Shown: piece by piece, positions 44,179-56,379 of the stretch
Layout: each line of letters begins with the position of its first letter
Numbering within the stretch: the stretch's first letter is position 1
NCBI RefSeq assembly: GCF_000499845.2
Contig: NC_023759.2
Location: forward strand, 17,452,272 to 17,516,271
Direction: 5' to 3'
Length of the DNA: 64,000 bases
Source: Phaseolus vulgaris
Taxonomy: Eukaryota > Streptophyta > Magnoliopsida > Fabales > Fabaceae
Notes under the pieces: model-generated
What the model saw: only the letters and a program-made list of their open reading frames with translations
Told to the model about the DNA's origin: nothing
Databases searched by the model: none
Translations under genes and position numbers: made by a program

Positions 44179-47100
44179 GTAAAAGTGAAGTCATGGTTTT
44201 TTAGGAATCTTGGTGGGGAATTGTCACAAATGCATGCAAAATGAGGTGTGAAAAGTTTAGTTGCAAAAGGTATTAATCTTGGTCGGGTTTTGGCTTAGCC
44301 AACTTGGGTGGATAGGCTTTTTGTGCCTTGGTAGCAAAATTGGTGAAAAAGTGTGAAGTCATGGTTTTTTATGAATTTTGTTGGAGAATTCTCACGAATG
44401 CATCCAAAATAAGGTGTCAAAAGTTTGGTTGCAAAAGAAATTGATCTTGGGTGGGTTTTGGCTTACCAAAGTTTGGTCGCTTCGCCATGTTTTTGTGCCT
44501 TGGTAGCAAAATTGCTGAAAAAGTGAAGTCATGGTTTTTGAGCAATCTTGGAGGGGAATTGTCACAAATGTATGCAAGATGAGGTGTGAAAAGTTTGGTT
44601 GCAAAAGGAATTGATCTTGGTTGGGTTTTGGCATAGCCAAGTTGTTTGGATTAGGTTTTTGTGCCTTCGTAGCAAAATTGGTGAAAAAATGAAGTCATGG
44701 TTTTTGAGCAATCTTGGTGGGGAATTGTCACAAATGGATGCAAAATGAGGTGTGAAAAGTTTAGTTGCAAGAGGAATTAATCTTGGTTGGGTTTTGGCTT
44801 AGCCAAGTTGGGTGGATTGGCTTTTTGTGCCTTGGCAGCAAAATTGGTGAAAAAGTGAAGTCATTGTTTTTGAGAAATCTTAGTGGGGAATTCTCACAAA
44901 TGCATCCAAAATGAGGTGTCAAAAGTTTCGTTGCAAAAGGAATTGATCTTGGTTGGGTTTTGGCTTAGCCAAGTTTGTTCGCTTGCCCTAGTTTTTGTGC
45001 CTTGGTAGCAAAATTAGTGAAAAAGTGAAGTCGTGGTTTTGGAGCAATCTTGTTGGGGAATTGTCACAAATGCATCCAAAATGAGGTGTCAAAAGTTTGG
45101 TTGCAAAAGGAATTGATCTTGGTTAGGTTTTGGATTAGCCATGTTTTGGTTTTTGGCCTAGTTTTTGTGCCTTGGTAAAAAAATTGGTGAAAACATGAAG
45201 TCATGATTTTTGAGCAATCTTGGTGAGGAATTGTCACAAATGCATCTAATATAAGGTGTCAAAAGTTTGGTTGCCAAAAGAATTTATCTGGGTTTGGTTT
45301 AGGCTTAGTCAAGTTGGGTGGATTGGCTTTTTGTGCCTTGCTTGCAAAATTGGTGAAAAAGTGAAGTCATGGTTTTCGAGCAATCTTGGAGAGGGATTTC
45401 ACAAATGTATGCAAAATGAGGTGTGAAAAGTTTGGTTGCAAAAGGAAGTGATCTTGGTTAGGTTTTGGCTTATCCAAGTTGGGTGGATTGACTTTTTGTG
45501 CCTTGGTAGCAAAATTGATAAAAACGTGAAGTCATGGTTTTTTAGCAATCTTGTTGGGGAATTCTCACAAATGTATGCAAAATGAGGTTTCAAAAGTTTT
45601 GTTGCAAAAGGAATTGACATTGGTTGGGTTTTGTTTTAGCCAAGTTTGGTCGCTTGGTCTAGTTTTTGTTCCTTGGTAGCAAAATTGTTGAAAAAGTGAA
45701 GTCGTGGTTTTGGAGCAATCTTGCTGCGGCATTGTCACAAATGCATCCAAAATGAGGTGTCAAAAGTTTTGTTGTAAAATGAATTGATCGTGGTTGGGTT
45801 TTGGCTTAGCCAAGTTTGGTTGCTTGGCCTAGTTTTTGTGCCTTGGTAGCAAAATTGGTGAAAAAGTGAAGTCATGGTTTTTGAGCAATATTGGTAAGGA
45901 ATTGTCACAAATGCATCCAAAATGGGGTGTCAAAAATTTGGTTGCAAAAGGAATTCATCTTGGTTGGGTTTTAGCTTAGCCAAGTTTGTTCGCTTGGCCT
46001 AGTTTTTGTGCCTTGGTAGCAAAATTGGTGAAAAAGTGAAGTCATGGTTTTTAAGCAAATCTTGGTGGAGAAGTGTAACAAATGTATGCAAAATGAGGTG
46101 TGAAAAGTTTGGTTGCAAAAGGAATTGATCTTGGTTGGGTTTTGGCTCAGCCAAGTTGGGTGGATTGGCTTGTTGTGCCTTGGTCGCAAAATTGGTGAAA
46201 AAATGAAGTCATGGTTTTTGAGCAATCTTGGTGAGGAATTGTCACAAATGCATCTAATATAAGGTGTCAAAACTTTGGTTGCCAAAAGAATTTATCTGGG
46301 TTTGTTTAGGCTTAGCCAAGTTGGGTGGATTGGCTTTTTGTGCCTTGCTTGCAAAATTGGTGAAAAAGTGAAGTCATGGTTTTCGAGCAATCTTGGAGGG
46401 GGATTTCACAAATGTATGCAAAATGAGGTGTGAAAAGTTTGGTTGCAAAAGGAAGTGATCTTGGTTAGGTTTTGGCTTATCCAAGTTGGGTGGATTGGCC
46501 TTTTGTGCCTTGGTAGCGAAATTGGTAAAAACGTGAAGTCATGGTTTTTTAGCAATCTTGTTGGGGAATTCTCACAAATGTATGCAAAATGAGGTTTCAA
46601 AAGTTTTGTTGCAAAAGGAATTGACATTGGTTGGGTTTTGTTTTAGCCAAGTTTGGTCGCTTGGTCTAGTTTTTGTTCCTTGGTAGCAAAATTAGTGAAA
46701 AAGTGAAGTCGTGGTTTTGGAGCAATCTTGTTGGGGAATTGTCACAAATGCATCCAAAATGAGGTGTCAAAAGTTTGGTTGCAAAAGGAATTGATCTTGG
46801 TTAGGTTTTGGATTAGCCATGTTTTGGTTTTTGGCCTAGTTTTTGTGCCTTGGTAGCAAAATTGGTGAAAAAGTGAAGTCATGGTTTTTGAGCAATATTG
46901 GTAAGGAATTGTCACAAATGCATCCAAAATGGGGTGTCAAAAATTTGGTTGCAAAAGGAATTCATCTTGGTTGGGTTTTAGCTTAGCCAAGTTTGTTCGC
47001 TTGGCCTAGTTTTTGTGCCTTGGTAGCAAAATTGGTGAAAAAGTGAAGTCATGGTTTTTAAGCAAATCTTGGTGGAGAAGTGTAACAAATGTGTGCGAAA

Positions 47101-49320
47101 TGAGGTGTGAAAAGTTTGGTTGCAAAAGGAATTAATCTTGGTTGGGATTTGGCTCAGCCAAGTTGGGTGGATTGGCTTGTTGTGCCTTGGTCGCAAAATT
47201 GGTGAAAAAATGAAGTCATGGTTTTTGAGCAATCTTGGCGGGGAATTGTCACAAATGCATCCAAAATGAGGGGTGAAAAGTTTGGTTGCAAAAGGAATTG
47301 ATCTGGGTTTGGTTTTGGCTTAGCCAAGTTGGGTGATGGGCTTTTTGTGCCTTGGTAGCAAAATTGGTGAAAAAGTGAAGTCATGGTTTTTGTGCAATAT
47401 TGGTGGGCAATTGTCACAAATGTATGCAAAATGATGTGTGAAAAGTTTGGTTGCAAAAGGAAGTGATCTTGGTTTGGTTTTGGCATAGCCAAGTTGGGTG
47501 GATTGGGTTTTTGTGCCTTGGTAGCAAAATTAGTAAAAAAGTGAAGTCATAGTTTTTGAGCAATATTGGTGGGAAATTCTCACAAATGTATGCAAAATGA
47601 GGTGTGAAAAGTTTGGTTGCAAAAGGAATTCATCCTTGTTGTGTTTTGGCTTAGCCAAGTTGTGTGGATTGGCTTTTTGTGCCTTGTTACAAAAATTGGT
47701 GAAAAAGTGAAGTCATGGCTTTTGAGCAATCTTGGTGGGGATGTGTCACAAATGCATGCAAAATGAGGTGTGAAAAGTTTAGTTGCAAAAGGAATTGATC
47801 CTGTTGGCTTAGCCAAGTTTGGTGATTTTGGTGGCTTGGCCTAGTTTTTGTGCCTTGGTTGCAAAATTGGTGAAAAAATGAAGTCGTGGTTTTTAAGCAA
47901 TCTTGGTGGGGAATTGTCTCAAATACATCCAAAATGAAGTGAGTAAAGTTTGGTTGGAAAAGGAATTGATCTTGGTTGGGTTTTGGCTTAGCCAAGTTAG
48001 GTGGTTTGGCCAAGTTTTTATACCTTGGTAGCAAAATTGGTGAAAAAGTGAAGTCGTGGTTTTTGAGCAATCTTGGTGGGGAATTGTCACAAATACATCC
48101 AAAATGAGGTGTGAAAAGTTTGGTTGCAAATGGAATTGATCTTGGTTGGGTTTTGGCTTAGCCAAGTTTGCACGTTTTGGCCTAGTTTTTATCCCTTGGT
48201 AGCAAAATTGGTAAAAAAGTGAAGTCGTGGTTATGGAGCAATCTTTGTGGGGAATTGTCACAAATGCATCCAAAATGAGGTCTGAAAAGTTTGGTTGCAA
48301 AAGGAATTGATCTTGGTTGGGTTTTGGCTTAGCCAAGTTTTGTGGCTTGGCCCAGGTTTTGTGTCTTGGTAGGAAAATTGGTGAAAAAGTGAAGTCATGG
48401 TTTTTTAGAAATCATGGTGGGGAATTGTCAGAAATGCATCCAAAATGAGGTGTGAAAAGTTTAGTTGCAAAAGGAATTGATCTTGGATGGGTTTTGGCTT
48501 AGCGATGTTTGGTGTCTTGGTGACTTGGTAGCAAAATTGGTGAAAAACTGAAGTCGTTGTTTGTGTGAAATCTTGGTGGGGAATTGTCAGAAATGCATCC
48601 AAAATGAGGTGTGAAAAGTTTGGTTGCAAAAGGAAATGATCTTGGTTGGGTTCCGGCTTAGCCATATTTGGTGGTTTGACCTAGTTTTTGTGCCTTGGTA
48701 GCAGAATTGGTGAAAAAGTGAAGTCGTGGTTTTGGAGCAATCTTGGTGGCGAATTGTCATAAATGCATCCAAAATGAGGTGTCAAAAGTTTGGTTGCAAA
48801 AGGAATTGATCTTGGTTGAGTTTTGGCTTAGCCAAGTTTGGTGGTCTTGCCTAGTTTTTGTGCCTTGGTAGCAAAATTGGTGTAAAAGTGAAGTTGTGGT
48901 CTTTGAGCAATCTTAGTGGGGAATTGTCACAAATGCATCGAAAATGAGGTGTGAAAACTTTGGTTGCAAAAGGAATTGATCTTGTTTGGATTTTGGCTTA
49001 GCAAAGTTTGGTTTGGCCTAGATTTTGTGCCTTGGTAGAAAAATTGGTGAAAAAGTGAAGTCCTGGTTTTTTAGCAATCCTGGTGGAAAATTGTCACAAC
49101 TGCATCTAAAATAAGGTGTGAAAAGTGTGATTGCAAAAGGAAATTTATCTTGATTGGAGGCTTGGCTTTTTGTGACTTGGTAGCAAAATTGGTGAAAATG
49201 TGAAGTCGTGGTTTTTGAGCAATCTTGGTAGGGAATTGTAACAAATGCATCCAAAATGTGGTGTGAAAAGTTTGGTTGCAAAAGGAATTGATATTTGTTA
49301 AGTTTTGGCTTAGCCAAGTC
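44179..49320. repeat. Satellite array 1, monomer about 168 bp, about 30 copies
   Basis: The anchor GAAGTCATGGTTTTTGAGCA or a close variant recurs every 166-169 bases throughout. Each monomer also holds TTGTGCCTTGGTAGCAAAAT, AAATGCATCCAAAATGAGGT and TTGGCTTAGCCAAGTT. Monomers differ from each other by roughly 5-20 percent by eye. Open frames of 60-150 codons on the minus strand come from the repeat and show no protein family. I do not recognise the family. The monomer length is near one nucleosome repeat, as in many centromeric satellites. Confidence 0.93.
45197..47211. repeat. Higher-order repeat in array 1: two copies of a six-monomer unit (about 1008 bp)
   Basis: Monomer variants recur in the same order 1008 bases apart. 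The variant with GCATCTAATATAAGG lies at 45197 and 46205, and the variant with TTGGAGAGGGATTTCAC or its GGAGGGGG form at about 45364 and 46371. The variant with AATATTGGTAAGGAATTG lies at 45869 and 46876, and the variant with AAGCAAATCTTGGTGGAGAA at 46036 and 47046. One slot (46706) instead matches the monomer at 45026, which suggests local conversion. Confidence 0.8.
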
Positions 49321-49904
49321 AATAGGTAAGATACTTTGAAACTATTCTAATACAACATTCACTTTCTTATAGTTTCCTAGGTTCTAAAACCTTAGATTTT
49401 AAATGATATATTTATTAAACATATGAAAACACAATTTTAAGACAATGAAATTGTTTTTCAAAGGCATCGTAAGTGTTTCAATCAATTAATAGCGAAAAGA
49501 AAAAGTTGCAAATATTTAGTTAAGTAATACGCTTCTTTTCAATAGTTAAGATACTTTTAAACTATTATTATACAGAACATTCACTTTCTTATACTTTCTT
49601 ATGTTCTAAAACCTTAGATTGTAAATGAAATCTTTATTAAACATATGAAAACACTATTTTAACAAATGAAATTGTTTTTCAAAGATATCATAAGTGTTTG
49701 AATCAATAAATAGATTTTAGATTGTGAAAGAAGTATTAAACATATCAAAACACAATTTTAACACATGAAATTGTTTTTCAAAGATATCATCAGTGTTTCA
49801 ATCAATTAATAGACCTTAGATTGTAAAAATTATATTAAACATATCAAAACACAATTTTAACACATGAAGTTCTTTTTCAAAGATATCATAAGAGTTTTAA
49901 TCAA
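49321..49904. repeat. AT-rich degenerate repeat with 220-bp and 99-bp periods
   Basis: AATAGGTAAGATACTTT-like sequence at 49321 recurs at 49541 (220 bp). The segment AAAGATATCAT recurs at 49681, 49780 and 49879, exactly 99 bp apart. Each 99-bp unit includes AACACAATTTTAACACATGA. There is no gene. It abuts satellite array 1 on the left and CRM fragment K on the right. Confidence 0.8.
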
Positions 49905-49925
49905 GCAAACCTCTTCTTCCAAGAA

Positions 49926-50681
49926 GTGGTTCGCTTGCATGGGATCCCTAGATCTATAGTGTTCGATAGAGATCCCAAGTTCTTGAGTCACTTTTGGAAG
50001 ACCTTGTGGGGCAAGCTTGGGACTAAGCTTTTATTTTCTACCACTTGCCACCCACAAACTGATGGTCAAACCGAAGTGGTGAATAGAACTTTGGGACAAC
50101 TATTGAGATGTTTTATTTCGGGGAATCCTAGAGTGTGGGAGAATTTACTACCCCATGTTGAGTTTGCATATAATCGTGTAGTAAATTCTACCACCTCACA
50201 TTCTCCTTTTGAGGTTGTCTATGGGTTTAACCCCCTAACACCTCTTGATCTTCTTCCTATTCCCCTTCTTGGAGATGTCTTGTGCAAAGATGGGGATGCA
50301 AAAGCTTCTTTTGTGAAAACTTTGCATAAAGACATCAAGAAGAGAATTGAGAAGAAGGTTGGCAAGTATGCTAAACTTGCCAATAAAAGGAGAAAAGCAT
50401 TGTTGTTTGATGAGGGTGATTGGGTTTGGCTTCACTTGAGGAAGGATCGCTTTCCTACTCAAAGGAAGTCCAAACTAATGCCTCGAGGGGATGGACCTTT
50501 CCAAATCCTCAAGAGGATTAATGACAATGCTTATGAGTTAGATATGCCTGATACATTCTTAGGTAGTCATACTTTTAATGTCAGCGATCTAACTCCTTTT
50601 TCTGTAGAGGTCTCCAGAATTCGTGGTCGAATTCTCTCCAACTCGGGGAGTATGATGGAGATCAAGATCAAGAGAACATAG
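49926..50681 (+). pseudogene. Integrase C-terminal part of CRM fragment K
   Basis: The 251-codon stretch carries the second catalytic Asp region (VFDRDPKF, where J has VSDRDPKF), Glu ([10 protein letters not shown]) and the C-terminal domain. A two-base insertion near 50607 shifts the frame, so the LTR-encoded tail is read out of frame. The Met is internal. Confidence 0.85.
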
Positions 50682-51147
50682 AGGCCAGTCAACAAGATCA
50701 AGAAGAGGTGGAGGCACAAATAGAAGACGCCCATGGAGGTCAAAGTCCACCTCAAAGGCTTACAAGAAGCATGTTTAAAGCTTTAGGAGCTAGAGGACAA
50801 TTATTTTCTCATTTTGTAATTTCTTTAGTTAAAGGTGCTTAGAGGGAAACTTTAGAAACCTCTATTGTTATAGCATCTTTTAGGCTTTAGTTAGGAGCTT
50901 TAGGGGGGGTGTGTTAGTAGATAGGTGTAGAAGTAGAATAGGAGGTGCCAAAGTGAAGGAAGGAGTCACACCTTCCTCATGTCTTGAAATAGGCGCCGGT
51001 TTTAGCTTGCTTTAGGAGGGAATTTTTGAATTTGTATTGCTTGCATTTCAGCACCTTAGGCTATAAATAGAGGTGCTCTCTTTGTAAAATTCAGATTTGA
51101 AATTTAGAGAAAAGAAACTATACTCAAATTTTGAGTGATCATTGGAG
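50653..51147 (+). repeat. Partial CRM LTR of fragment K
   Basis: The first 495 bases of a CRM LTR are present, with a TATAAATA box near 51063. The junction with G lies near GGAGAGGTGAAGC. Confidence 0.8.
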
Positions 51148-52038
51148 AGGTGAAGCTATGCTTGAAAAATTTTGTACAAAGTGTCTATAAAAGCTAGCTA
51201 AACCATGAAAGCTTCTCACATTACTTACATTTTATGGAGTTGGCCACTCTTGGATGGCTTTGATTTTCTCGGGGTCAACATGTACCCCCTTTTTGTTTAC
51301 TATAAAGCCTAGAAAGACTATACTATCCACACAAAAAGTACATTTATCTCTATTGGCAAACAAACTATTATTCCTAAGTACTAGAAGAACTTCCCTAAGG
51401 TGGCTTAGATGGTCTTCTAGGTTTTCACTATACACTAAGATATCATCAAAGTATACTACTACATATTTACCTATACAATCTCTCAAGGCATGATTCATTA
51501 GCCTCATGAATGTACTAGGTGCATTAGTGAGACCAAAAGGCATCACCAACCACTTATATAGACCAAACTTAGTCTTAAAAGCGGTTTTCCATTCATCACC
51601 CTCTTTGATTCGAATTTGGTGATATCCACTTTTAAAATCAATTTTGGAAAATATAATTGACCCATGTAACTCATCAAGCATGTCATCAAGCCTTGGGATT
51701 GGATGCCTATACTTGATGGTGATGTTGTTGATTGCTCAACAATCACAACACATTCTCCATTTTCCATCCTTTTTGGGCACCAACAAGACAGGTACAGCAC
51801 AAGAGCTTAGGCTCTTTTGAACCCAACCCTTCTCCAACAAGTTTTGAACTTGAGACTCTATCTCCTTCGTTCCCTCGGGGTTAGTTCTATATGCTGGCCT
51901 ATTTGGTAGGCTTGCCCCCGGAATCAAGTCAATTTGATGTTCTATACCTCTAATAGGAGGAAGTCCTATGGGTCCCTCTTTAGAGAATATATCATCAAAT
52001 TCACTTAAAATATTTTTAACTTGAGGAGGTAAAATCAT
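51148..52038 (-). pseudogene. Reverse transcriptase of element G, broken and truncated
   Basis: Two open pieces (51736-52038 and 51232-51681) hold [28 protein letters not shown] and the palm with the YFDD box ([12 protein letters not shown]). A TGA interrupts after CCDC, where the homologous residue is Arg. After a TAA at about 51229 the frame continues ([19 protein letters not shown]) to the junction at about 51147. Confidence 0.85.
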
Positions 52039-52347
52039 AGGTTCAAGATTTGTAGCAGTGCATGCAAGTGTTCAATAAGAAGCATATTTTCAAAGGTGTT
52101 TTCAAGAGGTTTGTCTTGTTGAATAACCTTGTGGGAAGGAACACTCTTTTGCCACGCCTTCCTATACCTAAGGATTTTCTCTTTTTCTATCTCTTTTTTT
52201 TTTCTCCTCATCCCTCTTATGTTTCATTTGTATTTGATCTCTTACCACTTGAGAATGTGGTAAAGGATTAAGTACAAACTTTTTTTGCTTATGGGTGAAG
52301 GAAATCTCGTTAGTTAGACCATTGTGTAAAGTTTGCTTGTCAAATTG
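52039..52347 (-). pseudogene. Charged linker between protease and reverse transcriptase of G
   Basis: The minus strand reads a Lys/Arg/Glu-rich stretch and then KAWQKSVPSHKVIQQD and ENTFENMLLIE, with a frame disturbance in a T-rich run near 52190-52205. In D and F the homologous linker stands before the protease tail instead. The function is unknown. Confidence 0.7.
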
Positions 52348-52593
52348 CTATGGTCTACCTAATAAGATATGACAAGCTTCAATAGGTACTACATCACATA
52401 AAACTTTGTCTTTGTAGTTACCTATAGAGAACTTGACTTCCACTTGTTTATCTACACTTAGTTCCCCATTCTCATTGATCCATTGTAATTTGTAAGGTTT
52501 AGGATGAGGAACTACTTGTAGATTTAGTTTCTCAACCATCCTAGTGCTACAACAATTGCAGCATGATCCACTATCCACAATGAGAGAGCACAT
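52348..52593 (-). pseudogene. Protease of element G
   Basis: The 81-codon stretch has the active site VDSGSC, the block GNYKDKVLCDVVPIEA and ends at GRP before a TAG near 52346, where J reads Trp. It is an aspartic protease of the retropepsin type. Confidence 0.82.
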
Positions 52594-52635
52594 ATTTTCT
52601 AAAACATTGCATCTTGTGTGAAAGATGTTCTCCCT

Positions 52636-53813
52636 TTATGTTTCTATGGATGCACTAGGTTGATTGTTGAGGGTTCTCCTAATCATTAATAAGTCCCCCT
52701 CTAAAGTATTTACCCTCTCAGCATCTCCCCTTTCCTCTTCTTTTTCACTAGGCTCATCCTCACCACTAGTGTATTCATCTATACCTTTAAAGAACAAAGA
52801 TCTTTGGTTTGGACATTGTGCTTGCACATGTCCTCTTCCAAAGCATTTAAAGCATTTGGTGTCCCTAGCACGGATGGGTGGGGTGGAGGTATCCTTTGCT
52901 AAGGATTTGGTAGTTTCTTTTGGTTGCTCTTTATATGTGCTACCTTCCCTTTTAAAATCTCTCTTGGGATAGGAGTTAGGATATGAACCTACTCTTTGAC
53001 TTGAAGCTTTTCTTAAATTTTGTTGTTCAATTTTAATGCAAAGTTGAACAAAATCATTCAAGTCCTGATAGGGGAGAAGTTCAACCTTATCCCTTATCTT
53101 AAGATTGAGCCCACTTAGAAATCTAGCTATGGTGGTGACTTCATCCTCTCTAATAGAGGCTCTCATCATATAAAGCTCCATCTTTTGTCTATACTCTTCT
53201 ACACTCATATTTCTTTGTTGGAGTCTTTAGAGCTTGTCCATTAACTCCCCATTGTAGTAGAAGGGTATGTGGCAAAGTCTTAGGGCTCCCCTAAGGTCAT
53301 TCCAAAATTCTATGGGAGGCTCCCTATGAAGACGTCTATCTCTCTCTAAAGATGTTCACCAATACATAGCACTTCCTTCAAAACTAAGGGTGGCTAAGGG
53401 TACTTTCCTCTCTTTACTCACTCTATGGCAAGCAAATAGTTGTTCTACCTTCATTTCCCAATCTAGGTATACTTCTACATCTTCTTTGCCATGGAAATGA
53501 GGTAGGTCTACCCTAACCTCTCTTGGGCTTTCTTGCTCTTTTCTTCTATTTCTCCTAGGGGTGGTTGATAGTAATCATTGATTCTAAGACTTTCTTCCCC
53601 TAGAGATTCATGATCTTTGGAATGAGATGCATGAGTATGTGATTTTTTTGAATTTTGAGAATTCTCATCCTTTTGTTTTAGTCAATTCATTAATTTTGGC
53701 CTCATTCTCCAATTGTTTATATGAAATTAATTGAACATCCTTGGAAAGTTTTTTAAAAGAGATTTCAAGGATTTCACATCACTTTCAGGAGATTTAGAGG
53801 AGTGAGAAGACAT
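52636..53813 (-). pseudogene. Gag of element G, with frameshifts
   Basis: Gag starts MSSHSSKSPES at 53813, parallel to the start in D, and soon shifts frame near 53750. Later blocks are VRVDLPHFHGKED, DWEMKVEQL and the open stretch 52636-53208, which has the capsid C-terminal part and a CCHC knuckle (CFKCFGRGHVQAQC). The end (EGDLLMIRRTL) parallels that in J ([11 protein letters not shown]). Confidence 0.8.
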
Positions 53814-55645
53814 GACTAAAACTTTGTGTTTAGAAGTGCTTTACTTCTAGAAAGAAAAGGAGAGTTAATGAAGGTAGCTTTCCAGGTAAGAGAGGTGAGT
53901 CACTAAGGACTACTTAAGTACCAAATCTTTGCCTTAGCCAAAAACTATCCCTCAAAATCTTCACACAATTCTTTTTCTAAGTAAATCACTTAGAACAAAA
54001 TGAGGATGGAGAAATCAAATTTTATGCAAGAAAAAAAATGCAAAGCTATTTAACAACTAAAGCAATTTATCAAAGCTTTAAACAAAGATAAGCGTAAGCA
54101 AATTGAAGCAAGACTAAACAAAGATTACCGTAGAGAAATCTAGCTAACACAATTAACAAAGCCTAATCTACAAAGCTTAAACTAGTCGTTTCCTAGGTGA
54201 GGCTTCTTAGACACTTTGAGTCTTTGAAGACACACTCACCGTCTAATTCGTGATTAATCCACTAACTAACAATAGTAAAATGTAATTACAACTCAAGAAA
54301 TGCAAAGAAATTGAATTGCACAAATTAAATTTCAGCTTGCTAAGCTATGCACTCCTTTGACTTGTTGTTGCTCTTCTTTGTTGTGTCCTTCAAAGTGTAT
54401 GGTTTGTTTTTGGTATTTGTAATTGCTGCTGCCCCTTGCCTTGAACCTCTTATGATTTAAGCAATTAAATTCTCCAAAACAGTACCTACTAAGTAGAGCT
54501 AGACTCTCCTCAAGTCAATTTCCACTAAACAAGCACCAATTGAAATTTATCCACCAACAATATAGAGGTCAAGAAAAGAAAGCAAGAAACAATTAAATTT
54601 TAAAAACAACACCACTTCAATTGGATTTAATGATATGACACAACTAGAAAGAGTTCAGTATGATATTGGACAAGCAAATAAAAATAGGCACTCAATAAAG
54701 GATGGCACACAAAAGGAACCTAAGGAATGACACTAGAATTGATTTGAAAAACCAAAACAGCACTACTGAAAATTTTAACACAAACAATTCAGTTTCTTAA
54801 AAAACTTTTGGCGCTAGATTCACACCAAAATCATGCACCAATTAATTGTGATAAATTTTCAAAATCAATGTCCAATTACCGCCAGTTTTTAGCGCTAGAA
54901 TGCACACTTTTTTTGTGTGATTTATCTTCTTCTTTTTTTCTATTTTGCCTTTTCAACTAATTCTTTTTTTCTTTTTTTGCTAACACTTCAAACCACTGCA
55001 ATCCAAAATTTCATAATTTTATTATAATGTATTTAATTTTCATAATACAAAACGGCCATAACAAAATTTGTTAAAACAGAGGATTCCTAAATCTGGAACT
55101 AAAAACAGAATTAGAAACTACAAAACACAATGGAATGGATGTGATAGAATTTGTATAGATCTAGCATACAAATATGAACTCAAACTAAAAGGAAAAATGC
55201 ACCAAAGGAACAAATCAATTCAGAATTCAAATTAAACACTCAAATCAAAACAAGAAACAAATGAATCAAGAAAAGTACTACTAAGATTTGTTGACAATTT
55301 TGGATTTACATGACTAGACAAAACTTATAGATCCAGAAAATAAAATGACTCAAACACATCATATGAACCAAACAGATATTCAAGCACGACTCAAATATCC
55401 TACAATCAAAGCAGCAACACAATTGACCATAGAATCCTACACAAAATTGAAAATAAGGTGCTCAAGAACAAATTGAACAATTTCTACCGATTGAAATTGT
55501 TATAATAGCATCTAAATCAAATTAAAAACGTAAAAACAGCAAGACAACATGAACACAAGATGAACAACATGAAGATAAGAAGAACTCATGCAGAAAAATA
55601 CAAAGAGACACTTATCTCTTGAAGAACATAGCTCTAGATACCAAA
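53814..55645 (-). other. Leader and primer-binding site of G, no gene
   Basis: The AT-rich leader is about 1.8 kb. The primer site TGGTATCTAGAGCTATG lies on the minus strand just inside the LTR and resembles the Met-tRNA-type sites of plant LTR elements. The leader is homologous to 61252-62267 in reverse orientation. Confidence 0.75.
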
Positions 55646-56267
55646 TGATGGCATTGAGCTCTTCTCCTTGCGGTTTTTGTGGTGGTTTTGGTGGAAGCTT
55701 CAATGGATTGAGGTGGAACAAGGCTCTCCTAAGAGTTCTGCCAGCCTTGGATGTGCATGAAGAGTTGGAGAGTGAGAGAGGTTCGACCAACTCTCTTTGT
55801 AGGTGTAGGTTTTGAAGATTAGAGACCTAAATCTAAAGAGATTTTAGGCAAGGGAGTAAAAATGGCACATTTTGCCAGCATTTCATTACTCAAATTAATC
55901 TTGTGAAAACATGAGGTAGGCTCCTCCTTATATAGCTTTGGAGGACCGGAAATGAGAAGGTAAATGAAAAGGAAATGCTAGCCAAATTACATGCAAATGT
56001 GGCACCTAAGAGATCACATGGAGAACATGATCTAAGATGGCCATTTGGCATGCTTATGTTGCACATGGCCGGCCTAAGTTAGCTTAGTAGCTTCTACAAA
56101 CCGTAAGCTAACTTAGGATGGTTTTTAGAAACCAATTTTAATCCTAATTACAAATTAAGCAATTTTACAAAAAGAAATTCTATACTATTTAGACAATAAT
56201 TTAAGGACTATGTTACGCTTGATTTTGGGTTTCTTGGAACCTGTAAAGATAGGTTTCTCTGCCATCA
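55646..56267 (-). repeat. 5' LTR of element G (622 bp)
   Basis: On the minus strand it reads TGATGGCAGAG...CAATGCCATCA. The inner half is homologous to the E LTR. No partner LTR is present for dating. Confidence 0.82.
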
Positions 56268-56379
56268 ACGGCAGTGTCTCAATCCTCATCAAGCCTCTTG
56301 GTCATTGCCCATGTAATTTTCCCTATATGTCTTTGTGTATGACCTTCCTTTGAAGTGGTACTTAGCCTTCTTCCACTAG
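56268..56379. other. Unassigned spacer between G LTR and array 2
   Basis: About 110 bases match nothing else that I recognised in the window. It contains CCTTTGAAGT at 56347-56356, a 10-mer also found at the left edge of array 1. Confidence 0.5.

Larger units (their letters stand above)
49905..51147 (+). mobile_element. CRM fragment K: integrase end plus partial LTR
   Basis: The fragment starts inside the integrase core (GCAAACCTCTTCTTCCAAG) and continues to an LTR that begins TGATGG at 50653 and is cut at about 51147 by element G sequence. The LTR has GGCGCCGG as in B, not found in J. It is truncated on both sides. Confidence 0.87.
51148..56267 (-). mobile_element. Chromovirus-like LTR element G, 3' half missing
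   Basis: On the minus strand it has a 5' LTR (55646-56267), primer site, leader, gag, protease, a charged linker and part of reverse transcriptase. RNase H, integrase and the 3' LTR are gone, cut at the junction with K. Its reverse transcriptase and protease resemble those of J, but the zinc knuckle, linker and LTR define a distinct family. The lineage name is uncertain; Reina-like is my guess. It provides the parental domains seen rearranged in D and F. Confidence 0.85.

Noticed and set aside
44392..49322. Many minus-strand ORFs of 60-147 codons in satellite array 1
   Set aside because: They follow the 168-bp period (a multiple of three), repeat the same peptide and match no protein family.
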